The notes under the pieces: model-generated
Told to the model about the DNA's origin: nothing
The model's input: only the letters and a program-made list of their open reading frames with translations
Database searches by the model: none
In this document: positions 7,088-16,254 of the stretch, piece after piece
Layout: the number at the start of each line of letters is the position of its first letter
Numbering within the stretch: the stretch's first letter is position 1
Source: Sphingomonas flavalba
Lineage (GTDB): Bacteria > Pseudomonadota > Alphaproteobacteria > Sphingomonadales > Sphingomonadaceae
DNA length: 64,000 nucleotides
Direction: 5' to 3'
NCBI RefSeq assembly: GCF_004796535.1
Contig: NZ_SPHY01000007.1
Location: forward strand, 62,001 to 126,000
Position numbers and translations under genes: made by a program

Positions 7088-9172
7088 CTATTTTCCGGTG
7101 AAGTGGCGGTCGTACCAGGCGATCGAGCGCTGGGTGAAATCGGCGAGGTGCTGGGTTTCGCGCATGCCGTGGCCCTCGCGCGGGTAGCGCAGCATCACCG
7201 CTTCGACGCCGACGTCGTAGAGCGCGGTGAAATACTGCTCGATCTCCGCCGGGTTGACCAGCAGGTCGTTGTCGCCGTGGCTGAGCAGCACCGGCGTCTT
7301 GACCTGATGGACGAAGCGGATCGCCGAGCGGCTCCACAGCATGTCCATGATGCCGCCGGTATGCGGCTTGCCGAAATATTCCTGCTCCAGATAGTCGTGG
7401 TAGACCGACATATAGTTGTGGCTGACCAGGTTGGAGATGCTGGCCCACGGGATCGCCGCCTTGAAGCGCGGCGTCTGGGTGATGACCCAGTTGGTCAACT
7501 GGCCGCCATAGCTGGCGCCTTCGACGCCAAGCCGCTCCGGGTCGATCCACGGGAATTGGGCGAGCGCCGCGTCGACGCCGCGCAGCACGTCCATCGCCTC
7601 GCCGCCATTCTGGTCGCGGGCGATGGCGTTGGCGAAGGCCTGGCCATAGCCGGTCGAGCCGCGGTAGTTGACCATCAGCACCGCATAGCCATGGGCGGCA
7701 TATGCCTGCGCCTTGTGGACGAAATTCGGCCCCTGCTGGCCATGCGGGCCGCCGTGGATGTTGACGATCATCGGGTGGGTACGCGCCGCCGTGCCGGCGC
7801 CGACCCCCGGCGGGATGGTCAGAAACGCCTCGATTTCCCGGTCGTCATAGCTTTTGAAGGTGAAGGCGCGGGTTTCGGCGACCGCCTTGCCGCGCAGCAT
7901 GTCGGCATTCAGGTCGGCAAGCTGGGTCGCCTTGCCGCCGGGGCGCAGCACGTAAAGCTGCGGCAGGTTGGCGGGCGTTGCCATCGCCGCGACGATGCTG
8001 CCGCTGCGTGCGACGGAAAAACCCATGACCGAGCCGCGCGTGCCGGCTTCGGGGCCGATGCGCTCGGCGGTGCCGCCGGCGGCGGGCAGGCGATAGAGGC
8101 CGACGTTGCCGCGCGACTGGACGGTGAAATAAAGGTGGCGACCGTCCGGGGACCATTGCGGGCGGCCCTGGACGTCGTCGATCCCGGCGCCGAGGTCACG
8201 GCGCGCGCCGGTGGCGACGTCCAGCGTCCAGACATGGGGGTTCTCCATGTTGGTTTCGGACGAAGTGACTGGGCGCATCAGGCCGGAAAAGGCGATGGTC
8301 CTGCCGTCCGGCGAGAAGCTGGCGGCATATTCGACGCCGCGCGTCTGGCTGAGCCGCCGGATCGCTTTCGTCCCGACGTCGATCGTGAAGATGTCGAAAT
8401 TGTAAGTGAAGTCCTGGTCCTTTTCCGGGTTCTGCAGGAACAGCAGCGTCCGGCTGTCCGGCGCCCAGTCGATCGAATGCTCGTAGCGGTCGCCGTCGGT
8501 CAACTGGGTGACGGTGCCGCCCGCCACGTCGACGACGAACAGATGCAGGCGCTTGTTGTCATTGAACCGTTCCGGCCAGCCGCGCGCTGGGCGATACCAG
8601 TAGCGGGTGATGATGATCGGGTCCGCTTCCATCGGCGGTTCGGTCGACGGCACGGCGGAGACGAAGGCGATCTTGCTGCCGTCCGGCGACCAGGCGAAAT
8701 CCTTGCTTGCGCGCGGCAGCGGGTGGTTGCTGTCGTCGACTGGGGCGAGCAGCCGGGCGTTGCCGCCGCCGGCGTCGGCGATCATGATGCCGTCACCGCC
8801 GCGCCAGGCGACGCGCTTGCCGTCTGGCGCCCAGCGCGGCGTGCCGCCGGCGACGCCTTCCGCGCTGCCCCAGGGTGCCGCCTTGCCGGTGGCGACGTCG
8901 GCGCTCCAGATCCGGGTGTAGGGCATGCCGACGCGATCGCCGTACTGAACGGCGAACAGCACGGTGCGGCCGTCCGGCGACAATTGCGGGTCGCTGGCCG
9001 ATTTCAGGTAGAACAGGTCGGCGATCTCGATCTTCGGCGAGGCCGTGCGCGGCAGGACGGTACTAATCCCGGTTTTTTGAAGCTCTTGCGCCGTGGAAGG
9101 CAGCGGCAGGGCGAGCAGCGCGACGGCGGCGATGCCGACCATGAAGCGCAGATATCCTGATCGTTCCGGCAT
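7088..9172 (-). CDS. Secreted S9-family prolyl oligopeptidase-like peptidase
   Basis: This 694-residue protein has an N-terminal signal peptide (hydrophobic run to about residue 27, cleavage near STAQE). A TolB/WD-like beta-propeller follows, with repeated SPDG motifs. The C-terminal alpha/beta-hydrolase domain carries nucleophile Ser in EGASYGGQ, Asp in SHGDNDLL and His in REGHGM. It belongs to the acylaminoacyl/dipeptidyl peptidase class, which trims short peptides in the periplasm. It is divergent from the GntR gene at 9377, with 204 AT-rich bases between them. A second S9 enzyme lies just beyond that regulator, so peptide use is the likely theme. Confidence 0.88.
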   Translation of the reverse strand: MPERSGYLRFMVGIAAVALLALPLPSTAQELQKTGISTVLPRTASPKIEIADLFYLKSASDPQLSPDGRTVLFAVQYGDRVGMPYTRIWSADVATGKAAPWGSAEGVAGGTPRWAPDGKRVAWRGGDGIMIADAGGGNARLLAPVDDSNHPLPRASKDFAWSPDGSKIAFVSAVPSTEPPMEADPIIITRYWYRPARGWPERFNDNKRLHLFVVDVAGGTVTQLTDGDRYEHSIDWAPDSRTLLFLQNPEKDQDFTYNFDIFTIDVGTKAIRRLSQTRGVEYAASFSPDGRTIAFSGLMRPVTSSETNMENPHVWTLDVATGARRDLGAGIDDVQGRPQWSPDGRHLYFTVQSRGNVGLYRLPAAGGTAERIGPEAGTRGSVMGFSVARSGSIVAAMATPANLPQLYVLRPGGKATQLADLNADMLRGKAVAETRAFTFKSYDDREIEAFLTIPPGVGAGTAARTHPMIVNIHGGPHGQQGPNFVHKAQAYAAHGYAVLMVNYRGSTGYGQAFANAIARDQNGGEAMDVLRGVDAALAQFPWIDPERLGVEGASYGGQLTNWVITQTPRFKAAIPWASISNLVSHNYMSVYHDYLEQEYFGKPHTGGIMDMLWSRSAIRFVHQVKTPVLLSHGDNDLLVNPAEIEQYFTALYDVGVEAVMLRYPREGHGMRETQHLADFTQRSIAWYDRHFTGK

Positions 9173-9310
9173 ATTGACCTCCCCCTTTTTAAATAGCTAT
9201 GTCAGAAATCTATATTGTGTAATAGAAATTGCCAGCGGAAATGTGCACGACTGCGGGAGGAAGGAGAGAAGGGCGCCGCAGGCCGGGCAGCGCGTAGAGC
9301 GCCGCTATCA

Positions 9311-9338
9311 TTGCCTGTTTATCACAAATTTTATACAG
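9311..9338 (+). promoter_or_regulatory. Candidate promoter of the GntR gene
   Basis: TTGCCT (9311-9316) and TATACA (9333-9338) are spaced by 16 bases in a locally AT-rich stretch 39 bases before the GntR start. The rest of the divergent region 9173-9376 holds no further gene. Confidence 0.4.
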
Positions 9339-9376
9339 AGCCGTCCGCAATCCCCCATTTTCACATTGGTTTTCGC

Positions 9377-10027
9377 ATGAGCCTAGTCGTCCGCAATCTT
9401 TCAGAGCAGCTGGTGGACCTGGTCAGAGACCGTATCCTGTCCGGCGCGGTGCTGCCGAACAGCGCGATCCGCCAGGACGCACTGGCCAGCGAACTGGGCA
9501 TCAGCAAGATCCCGCTGCGCGAGGCGCTGGCCCGGCTCGAGCAGGAAGGGTTGCTAATTTCGCAGGCCAATCGCGGCTTCTTCGTCCGTCCGCTGTCGGC
9601 GGAGGAGGCGGAGGAGGTGTTCGCTTTGCGCCTGAAGCTGGAACCGGACGTAATGGTGCTGAGCGCGGAACGGGCGACCGCCCAGCAGCGCAAGGCGGCG
9701 AAAGACGTGTTTGCTTCGCTGTATCAGGTGACGGAGGCCGGCGGCGCCGGTGTCGCCGCGTTCAACCGCGCCTTTCACATGGCGCTGCTGCGGCCCGCCG
9801 GCCAGCCGATCGTGCTCGGCATATTGCGGCGGCTGCACGTGATGGCCGACCGCTATGTCCGCAAGCATCTGGAGCCGCTGGGCCGCGACGAACGGGCGAA
9901 TGAGGAGCATCGCGAGATACTGGCGATCTGGTTGGCGCGCGACCTGGACAATATCCGCGTGCTGACCGAGCGCCACCTGGAAAAGACCCGCGACGACCTG
10001 CGGCAGCAGCTGACGATCGAGAGTTGA
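9377..10027 (+). CDS. GntR-family (FCD-type) transcriptional regulator
   Basis: This 216-residue protein has an N-terminal winged HTH (SAIRQDALASELGISKIPLR, then EALARLEQEGLL) and a C-terminal all-helical FCD ligand domain beginning at EVFALRLKLEPDVM. FCD regulators usually bind small organic acids. It stands between two secreted S9 peptidases and a CGTATACG palindrome (10052-10059) follows it in front of the next operon, so control of the flanking peptidases is a reasonable inference. Start ATG 9377 is chosen because the HTH begins within 30 residues; the frame is open further upstream. Confidence 0.85.
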   Translation: MSLVVRNLSEQLVDLVRDRILSGAVLPNSAIRQDALASELGISKIPLREALARLEQEGLLISQANRGFFVRPLSAEEAEEVFALRLKLEPDVMVLSAERATAQQRKAAKDVFASLYQVTEAGGAGVAAFNRAFHMALLRPAGQPIVLGILRRLHVMADRYVRKHLEPLGRDERANEEHREILAIWLARDLDNIRVLTERHLEKTRDDLRQQLTIES

Positions 10028-10059
10028 CAAGCTTTTTTGCGACCAGAATACCGTATACG
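10024..10059 (+). promoter_or_regulatory. Candidate promoter and GntR operator before the DPP-IV gene
   Basis: A consensus -35 TTGACA (10024-10029) sits over the GntR stop. At the -10 distance is AATACC, immediately followed by the palindrome CGTATACG (10052-10059). TATAC-centred palindromes are the usual recognition sequence of FCD-GntR proteins. Confidence 0.4.
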
Positions 10060-10079
10060 AAATTGCTCGAGGGGTGGGG

Positions 10080-12350
10080 ATGATGCGACGGCGCTTCGGA
10101 TGGTCGGCGTTGTTCGGGCCGGTATGCGCCGGCGCGATGGCGATGGCGGTGACGACGACCATGGCGGCGGCGCCTGCGCAGGCGGGGCCGTTGACGCTGG
10201 AGGCGATCTACGGCGCTGAGGCGGTACAACTGGAACCGCGGCTGGTCAGCAAATGGCTGGGCCGCGATGCCTATACGGTGATCGAGCCGGCCGCCGGCGG
10301 CGGTGTCGACATCGCGCGCTACGACACAGCGTCGGGCGCCCGTTCCATCCTGATCGCCGCCGCCGCGCTGATCCCGCCAGGCGCGGACAAGCCACTGGCG
10401 GTGTCCGACTATGCCTGGTCGCCGGACGGCCGGCGCGCGCTGCTGTTCGTCCGCAGCGCCGAGGCGCGCCGCAACAATCCCGTCGGCGACTACTGGCTGT
10501 TCGACCTGGACAGCAAGGCGCTGCGCCGGATCGGCGGCACGGCGCCGGCGCTCAGCCTGCTCTATGCCGAATTCTCGCCGGACGGTCGGTCGGTCGCCTA
10601 TGTCCAGGCCAACAATCTGTATGTCGAGACGCTGGCTGACGGGGCGGTGCGCCGGCTGACCACGGACGGCAGCGACCTGCTGCTGAACGGCCGCGCCGAC
10701 GTGGCATATGAGGAGGAGTTCCGGCTCGGCAAGGCCTTTGCCTGGAGCCCGGATTCGCGCCGTATCGCCTATTGGCAGTTCGACACGACCGGCATCGGCA
10801 CCTTCTACATGATCCGCAATACCGGCGGCGTCTATTCGACGGTGATCCCGCAGCAATACCCGAAGCCGGGCACGACATTGTCGGCGGTGCGGGTCGGCAG
10901 CGTCGCGGTCGACGGCGGGGCGACGACCTGGTTCGCCGTCCCCGGCGACCCGCGCCAGACCTATATCCCGCGCATGGACTGGGCGGCGAACGCCGACGAG
11001 GTGCTGATCCAGCACGAGAACCGGCTGCAGAACCGCAACGCCGTGCTGCTCGGCAGCGTCGCGACCGGGGCGGTGCGCGAGATCTTCGTCGATTCCGATG
11101 CGGCGTGGGTCAACGTCAACGACGACCCGCAATGGCTGGCCGGCGGCCGCGCCTTTACCTGGCTCAGCGAGCGCGACGGCTGGCGCCATCTGTATGTCGT
11201 ATCGCGCGACGGCACGCGGGCCGAACTGCGCACGCCGGGCGCCTTCGACGTGGTCAGCGTGCAGAATATCGATCTGGCCGGTGGCCATGTCTATTTCATC
11301 GCGTCGCCCGAAAACGTCACCCAGCGTTACCTGTATCGCGCGACGCTGAGCGGCAAGACGCGGGTCGAGCGGCTGACCCCGGCGGCGGAGCCGGGGTTTC
11401 ACGCCTATGACATCGCCCCTGGCGCGCGCTGGGCGTTCCATACCGTATCCCGTTTCGACAGCCCGCCGGTGACCGACGTCGTCAGCCTGCCGGCGCACCG
11501 GCCGGCGCGGACGCTGTCGATCAATGCGGCGATGCGCGCCTTCGTCGGCGCGGCGGACAAGGGCGCGGCGGAATTCTTCCGGGTCGATATCGGCGGAGGT
11601 GTCGCGCTCGACGCGTGGATGATGAAACCGCCCGGTTTCGACCCGGCCAAGACATATCCGCTGCTGATCTACGTCTATTCCGAACCGGCCGGGCAGACGG
11701 TGCAGGATAGCTGGGGCGGCGACCGCTATCTGTGGCACCTGATGCTGACCCAGCGCGGCTATCTGGTCGCCAGCATCGACAGCCGCGGCGCCAATTCCCC
11801 GCGCGGGCGCGACTGGCGCAAGAGCATCTACCGCCAGATCGGCATCCAGGCATCAGCCGATCAGGCGGCCGCGCTGCGCGCAATGATCGCCAGCCGCCCC
11901 TATATCGACCCGGCGCGGATCGGCGTCTGGGGGCGCAGCGGCGGCGGTGCGATGACGCTGAACGCGATGTTCCGTTACCCGGAACTGTACGCGACCGGCA
12001 TCGCCATCGCCTCGCCGACCGACCAGCGGCTGTACAACGCGATATACCAGGAACGCTATATGGGCCTGCCGGACGACAATGCGAAAGGCTATGCAGACGG
12101 TTCGCCGATCAACTTCGCACAAAATCTGAGGGGTAAGCTGCTGGTCATCCACGGCACGGCGGACGACAATGTCCATTACCAGAATCTGGAGCAATTGGTC
12201 GACCGGTTGATGGCCCACGGCAAGCAGTTCTCGATGATGGCCTATCCGGACCGGACCCACGGCATCAGCGAAAAACCGGGCACGCGGCTGCATCTGCAGA
12301 CGCTGATGACCGATTATCTGAACGACAACCTGCCGCCGGGCGGGCGGTAA
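10080..12350 (+). CDS. Secreted dipeptidyl peptidase IV-like S9 peptidase
   Basis: This 756-residue protein has a signal peptide (about residues 1-34, cleavage near PAQAG), then a DPP-IV beta-propeller. The Glu motif for the substrate amino terminus is visible as VAYEEEF. The C-terminal hydrolase domain holds nucleophile Ser in WGRSGGG, Asp in HGTADDNVHY and His in DRTHGIS. DPP-IV enzymes release X-Pro or X-Ala dipeptides in the periplasm. ATG 10080 is preferred over GTG 10074 because GAGGGGTGGGG precedes it. It is followed 12 bases later by a DUF885 gene in the same operon. The nucleophile motif is GRSGGG where GWSYGG is usual, a conservative variant. Confidence 0.88.
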   Translation: MMRRRFGWSALFGPVCAGAMAMAVTTTMAAAPAQAGPLTLEAIYGAEAVQLEPRLVSKWLGRDAYTVIEPAAGGGVDIARYDTASGARSILIAAAALIPPGADKPLAVSDYAWSPDGRRALLFVRSAEARRNNPVGDYWLFDLDSKALRRIGGTAPALSLLYAEFSPDGRSVAYVQANNLYVETLADGAVRRLTTDGSDLLLNGRADVAYEEEFRLGKAFAWSPDSRRIAYWQFDTTGIGTFYMIRNTGGVYSTVIPQQYPKPGTTLSAVRVGSVAVDGGATTWFAVPGDPRQTYIPRMDWAANADEVLIQHENRLQNRNAVLLGSVATGAVREIFVDSDAAWVNVNDDPQWLAGGRAFTWLSERDGWRHLYVVSRDGTRAELRTPGAFDVVSVQNIDLAGGHVYFIASPENVTQRYLYRATLSGKTRVERLTPAAEPGFHAYDIAPGARWAFHTVSRFDSPPVTDVVSLPAHRPARTLSINAAMRAFVGAADKGAAEFFRVDIGGGVALDAWMMKPPGFDPAKTYPLLIYVYSEPAGQTVQDSWGGDRYLWHLMLTQRGYLVASIDSRGANSPRGRDWRKSIYRQIGIQASADQAAALRAMIASRPYIDPARIGVWGRSGGGAMTLNAMFRYPELYATGIAIASPTDQRLYNAIYQERYMGLPDDNAKGYADGSPINFAQNLRGKLLVIHGTADDNVHYQNLEQLVDRLMAHGKQFSMMAYPDRTHGISEKPGTRLHLQTLMTDYLNDNLPPGGR

Positions 12351-12362
12351 AGGAGACGGGCG

Positions 12363-14066
12363 ATGGCGCGGCGTGACGGGGCGAGGCGGGGCTGGCTGGC
12401 TCGGGCAACACTGGTGGCAGGGATGATGATGGCAGGATTGATCGCGACGCCGGCGCTGGCCGCCTCCACCGGGTATGACGCGCTGGCGAAGCTGTTCGAC
12501 GAATGGCGCACGTTCGAGCGGCCGGCGATGGCGGACGGGGTGGCCGATTACGGCACCGCCGCGATGGCGCGGAAGGCCGCCGGCCTGGCCGCGTTCCAGG
12601 AGAAGCTAGCCGCCATCCCGACCGCCGGCTGGACTGAGGCCGAGCTGGTCGACCACCGGCTGGTCGCGGCGGAGATGAACGGCCTCGATTTCGACCTGCG
12701 GGTGCTGCGGCCGTGGGCGCGCGACCCGGCCTTCTACGTCAGCGTCTGGCCGGAGCGCTCCGACGTGCCGTCGCGCGAAGGGCCGGTCTCCTTCCCGGAG
12801 ATCGAGCTGTATGCCTATAAATTCCCGCTCGCCAAGACCGACCAGGCGGTGCTGACGCGGCGGTTCGCCGCGATCCCCGGTTTCCTGGCGCAGGCGCGCG
12901 CCAACCTGAAGGACAGCACCGCGCGCGACCTGTGGGTCTACGGCACGCAGAGCCTGCGCAACCAGGCGGAGGCGCTGGCCCGGCTGGAGGCGGGGACGCT
13001 GACCGTCACCACGCTGGAGGGGGCGTGGAACGCCAACCTGAACGGCGCCAGCCCGGCGCTCAGCACGGCGGTGGCGAAGGCGCGGGCGGCGACGGAGGAT
13101 TTCGTCCGCTGGCTTGAGGCGGAGGCGCCGGGCAAGACCGGGCCGTCGGGCGTCGGCAAGGAGAATTACGCCTGGTATCTGAACAACGTCCACCTTGTTC
13201 CCTATAGCTGGGACGACGAGGTCGCGTTGCTCCGCCGCGAGCTGGAACGCGCCCATGCGACGCTGAAGCTGGAGGAGCACAACAACCGCGCGCTGCCGCC
13301 GCTGCTCCCCGCCGACGACAAGGCCAGCCTCGACCGGCTGGCGGCCGAGCGGCTCGACCGGTTCGTCGCCTTCCTCGTCGATGACGGCATCATCCCCGAC
13401 AAGCCCTATCTGAAGGAATCGCTGGTCCCGCAGACGGTGCGTTTCGTGCCGCCGGGCGAGCGGCAGTTCTTCGCCCATGTCACCCACCGCGAGCCGATGT
13501 TGCTCTACGCGCACGACTATCACTGGATCGATCTGGCGCGGATGCGCGACGAGCCGCATGCCAGCCCGATCCGCCGCCGGGCGCTCTTGTCCAACATCTG
13601 GGACAGCCGGGCGGAGGGCTTCGCCACCGGCTTCGAGGAGCTGGTGATGCATGCCGGGCTGTACGACGACAATCCCCGTGCCCGCGAACTGGTGTGGATC
13701 ATGCTCGCCAACCGCGCGGCGCGGGGGCTGGCGTCGCTCTACGTCCAGGCCAATCTGTGGACGCTGGAGCAGGCCGGGCTGTTCCAGGCGGAATGGACGC
13801 CGCGCGGCTGGGCAGGGGCGCGGGATTCTCTGACCACGTTCGAGCAGCTATTGTACCTGCGCCAGCCGGGCTACGGCACCAGCTATGTCTCCGGCAAGCT
13901 GCTGTTCGACCGGCTGATGACCCGCTTCGCCCACGCGCAGGACAAGGCCGGCAAGCCGTTCGAGCTGCGCGAGCTGATGCGCCAGTTCAACGACGCCGGG
14001 ATGATCCCGACCACCGCGATCGAGCAGGAACTGGCGCCGCCCGGCACACCAACGCTGGGGGAATAG
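12363..14066 (+). CDS. Secreted DUF885-family protein, putative metal-dependent peptidase
   Basis: This 567-residue protein has a signal peptide (hydrophobic run to about residue 33, ending ATPALAA). It matches the DUF885 family, which occurs widely beside S9 peptidases. The family hallmark near the C-terminus appears as SRAEGFATGFEELVMHAG, corresponding to the EGWALY..E..M motif. VTHREPMLLYAHDYHW is a likely metal or substrate region. No classical HEXXH is present. Co-transcription with the DPP-IV-like gene (12-base gap) suggests a shared role in breaking down peptides, but its reaction is not established. Confidence 0.75.
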   Translation: MARRDGARRGWLARATLVAGMMMAGLIATPALAASTGYDALAKLFDEWRTFERPAMADGVADYGTAAMARKAAGLAAFQEKLAAIPTAGWTEAELVDHRLVAAEMNGLDFDLRVLRPWARDPAFYVSVWPERSDVPSREGPVSFPEIELYAYKFPLAKTDQAVLTRRFAAIPGFLAQARANLKDSTARDLWVYGTQSLRNQAEALARLEAGTLTVTTLEGAWNANLNGASPALSTAVAKARAATEDFVRWLEAEAPGKTGPSGVGKENYAWYLNNVHLVPYSWDDEVALLRRELERAHATLKLEEHNNRALPPLLPADDKASLDRLAAERLDRFVAFLVDDGIIPDKPYLKESLVPQTVRFVPPGERQFFAHVTHREPMLLYAHDYHWIDLARMRDEPHASPIRRRALLSNIWDSRAEGFATGFEELVMHAGLYDDNPRARELVWIMLANRAARGLASLYVQANLWTLEQAGLFQAEWTPRGWAGARDSLTTFEQLLYLRQPGYGTSYVSGKLLFDRLMTRFAHAQDKAGKPFELRELMRQFNDAGMIPTTAIEQELAPPGTPTLGE

Positions 14067-14185
14067 CGGCGGCGCGCCCGATTGCGGGTCGCAATGAAAT
14101 GCGCGCACCCCCATCGTAAAGGCGTGAAGAACCGGGACGGGGCCCAAATAATATTGGGAATTTCCCAATAGCGTCCCGGCGTTTC

Positions 14186-14214
14186 TTGACTTTTGCGCGT
14201 CTGATGCCCATAAA
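14186..14214 (+). promoter_or_regulatory. Candidate promoter of the cold-shock gene
   Basis: TTGACT (14186-14191) and CATAAA (14209-14214) are spaced by 17 bases. This implies a 5' untranslated leader of about 110 bases, in line with the long leaders of cspA-type genes. The rest of 14067-14335 shows no gene. Confidence 0.5.
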
Positions 14215-14335
14215 CAGGACGCTAACGTCGCCTGCGACGGAATTTGACGCTTCAGGCCGATCCTTCCTTTCTCACGCTACAAGCTCCGTCGGTATTTCGC
14301 CGGCGGGTCATCTTCGTGTTTGCGAAGGACACATC

Positions 14336-14545
14336 ATGCCTATTGGTACCGTTAAATTCTTCAACACCGAAAAGGGTTTCGGTTTCATCAAGCCGGACGA
14401 CGGCGGCACGGACAGCTTCGTCCACATCAGCGCCGTCGAGCGAGCCGGCATGACCACGCTTCGGCAGGACCAGCGGGTCACCTACGAGATCGAGACCGAC
14501 CAGCGCGGCCGGTCTTCGGCGGTGAACCTGGAGGCCGCCGGCTGA
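14336..14545 (+). CDS. cspA: Cold-shock domain protein
   Basis: This 69-residue protein is a single cold-shock domain, MPIGTVKFFN at the start, with RNP1 KGFGFI and RNP2 FVHIS both intact. It binds single-stranded RNA and DNA and acts as an RNA chaperone. ATG 14336 follows GAAGGACAC. The gene is monocistronic with a long leader, as is usual when translation is controlled by temperature. Confidence 0.93.
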   Translation: MPIGTVKFFNTEKGFGFIKPDDGGTDSFVHISAVERAGMTTLRQDQRVTYEIETDQRGRSSAVNLEAAG

Positions 14546-14695
14546 CCTGTCGGCCGTGACGACTGCCGGCCCCTGGGCAGAGCGCGGGGCTTTCCCGGCG
14601 CGCCTGCACAGGGGCCGGGTTGCTACCTCGACCTCGACCGTGGCCGGGGTTTTCATCCACCCATGCGCGCCAGACGGCCGTATTTTAGGGATATC

Positions 14696-14851
14696 ATGCG
14701 TTTTCCAATTCGTTTTTCACCTCACACACACGAACCGAGGCCGGCGGCAAGGCCGCCGCATCGCCTCAGCATTCATCGGAAACCAGCCGTTTCCGGCACC
14801 ACTCTGTCCCGCCGCGCCCTGCGCCGGGCGGTGGCCGAAATGATCGACTGA
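14696..14851 (+). CDS. Small arginine-rich hypothetical protein
   Basis: This is a possible 51-residue protein starting at ATG 14696 behind AGGGATATC. It is basic, with no membrane segment, and ends in TTLSRRALRRAVAEMID, which looks like a short amphipathic helix rather than random translation. It stops 25 bases before another small gene with a strong ribosome site. A longer start at 14663 exists. Evidence is weak: no family is recognised with certainty. The space from 14546 to 14695 holds nothing else recognisable. Confidence 0.4.
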   Translation: MRFPIRFSPHTHEPRPAARPPHRLSIHRKPAVSGTTLSRRALRRAVAEMID

Positions 14852-14876
14852 TTCCTCCAATCAGGAGAAACGCGCC

Positions 14877-15077
14877 GTGTCCGTCACCAGCAGCTTCTAT
14901 CTCGCCCGCGCCATAGATTGCGCCCGCGAGGCCAGCGCCACCGACCTCGCCAATGTGCGCGAGCGTTGTCTGCGTTCAGAGGCGGCGTGGCGGGCGATGG
15001 CGGAACGCGTGCTGCGTACCGAGGCGAGCCGCTCTAAGCGCGAGGCCGAAAGGGCACGGGATACCGCCGGCGGCTGA
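14877..15077 (+). CDS. Small sphingomonad-type conserved hypothetical protein
   Basis: This 66-residue protein has GTG start 14877 preceded by AGGAGAAACG. It is helical, charged and rich in Ala, Arg and Glu, with NVRERCLRSEAAWRAMAER at its centre. Small proteins of this pattern (…ARAxxCAR…NVRxRxLRSEAAWRAMA…) are frequent in sphingomonads, and their role is unknown. The 240 bases that follow, to the OmpA-domain gene, show no gene. Confidence 0.65.
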   Translation: MSVTSSFYLARAIDCAREASATDLANVRERCLRSEAAWRAMAERVLRTEASRSKREAERARDTAGG

Positions 15078-15319
15078 TCGCCGCGTCCGCGATCGAATTC
15101 CGAACGGCAGGCAGGGGCGCAGGCCCGGCAGACTCGGTTTGCCGCACGATCCTCTCCGATCGGCGGCAAACCGGTTCGCTGTCGAAACCGTTCATCCACG
15201 AGACAGTTTGGCCGGAACAGTCAGCGTATTCCGGTTGCCGAACCCGCCGAGGCGGGCGGCAGCCGGGCAGTATTCGCGCATCCGCGCAACCAGCTATCGT
15301 GTCTTGAAGGAAGAACGCA

Positions 15320-16204
15320 ATGGGTATCGCCGTCACAAGGCCAACATCTCTCGTCATGTCCGCACTGTTCGTGCTGGCGGCGCCGGGCGCCGCGCTGGCG
15401 CAGGAGGCCGTCCAGGCCGACAGCGCCGAACAAATCAACGTCTACGGATCGCCGCCGGCGGACCTGACCGGGCTGCCGGAAGGGCCGGCGATCGAAGGCA
15501 TCATTTCCGCGCGCAGCGGCGGAAGGATGCAGGTTACCGGTGCCGATGAGACGAACACGACGGTCGCGCTCAGCGAGGGCACCGAAATCCGCGGGCGTGG
15601 CGGCTTCCTCGGCATGAAGCGGACGCCGCTCGCCGCCGACGCGCTGCTCAACGGCCTGCCAGTCACCGTCGAGACGGTGCAGTGGGGCGGGGGGCTGCTG
15701 GCCAGCCGGATCCGGCTGAAGGACGCCGATCTGAAGACCGCGGCGATGATCCGCAGCGGCACCGCCCAGGGCTTTGCCGAGCAGAGTGCGGCGACCGAGG
15801 CGCTGCGCGGCCGGATGGGCGATATCGACCAGTATAACGTGAAACGGACGACCAACGTCTATTTCGACACCGGCAAGTGGCAGTTGTCGTCGGCGGCGGC
15901 GAGCGAGCTTTGCGCCACGGTGCGCGAGGCGGAGGCGACGAACAACGCGCTGCTGCTCGTCGTCGGCTACACCGATTCGGTCGGCAACGAGGATTACAAC
16001 CAGGTGCTGAGCGAACGCCGCGCCGGCCGCGTCGTCAACTACCTGCAGCAGCAGTGCCGCTGGGCACCCTACCGGATGCTGACGCCGACCGGCATGGCGG
16101 AGGCCGACCCGCTGGCCGACAACGAAACCCCCGAAGGCCGCGCGCAGAACCGCCGGGTTTCGGTCAACATCCTGGTCAGCAAGGCGGTCGACGGCCTGCA
16201 GTAA
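15320..16204 (+). CDS. OmpA-family C-terminal domain protein
   Basis: This 294-residue protein has a signal peptide cleaved near ALAQE (about residue 28). A middle beta-rich domain of about 100 residues (IEGIISARSGGRMQV to ASRIRLKD) resembles DUF5666-type OB folds. The C-terminal OmpA-like peptidoglycan-binding domain starts at NVYFDTGKWQL and holds GYTDSVGNEDYNQVLSERRA and NRRVSV. It should sit in the periplasm or outer membrane and tether it to peptidoglycan. ATG 15320 follows GAAGGAAGAACGCA. Confidence 0.85.
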   Translation: MGIAVTRPTSLVMSALFVLAAPGAALAQEAVQADSAEQINVYGSPPADLTGLPEGPAIEGIISARSGGRMQVTGADETNTTVALSEGTEIRGRGGFLGMKRTPLAADALLNGLPVTVETVQWGGGLLASRIRLKDADLKTAAMIRSGTAQGFAEQSAATEALRGRMGDIDQYNVKRTTNVYFDTGKWQLSSAAASELCATVREAEATNNALLLVVGYTDSVGNEDYNQVLSERRAGRVVNYLQQQCRWAPYRMLTPTGMAEADPLADNETPEGRAQNRRVSVNILVSKAVDGLQ

Positions 16205-16254
16205 GCCGGACGGGGCGGGCGGTGCCTGGCCCCCGGACGCCCTTCGTTTTCGGT

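Noticed and set aside
14556-14843. A 95-codon plus-strand frame overlapping the small gene at 14696
   Set aside because: It has no ribosome site, overlaps a better-placed small frame and shows no protein-like pattern.
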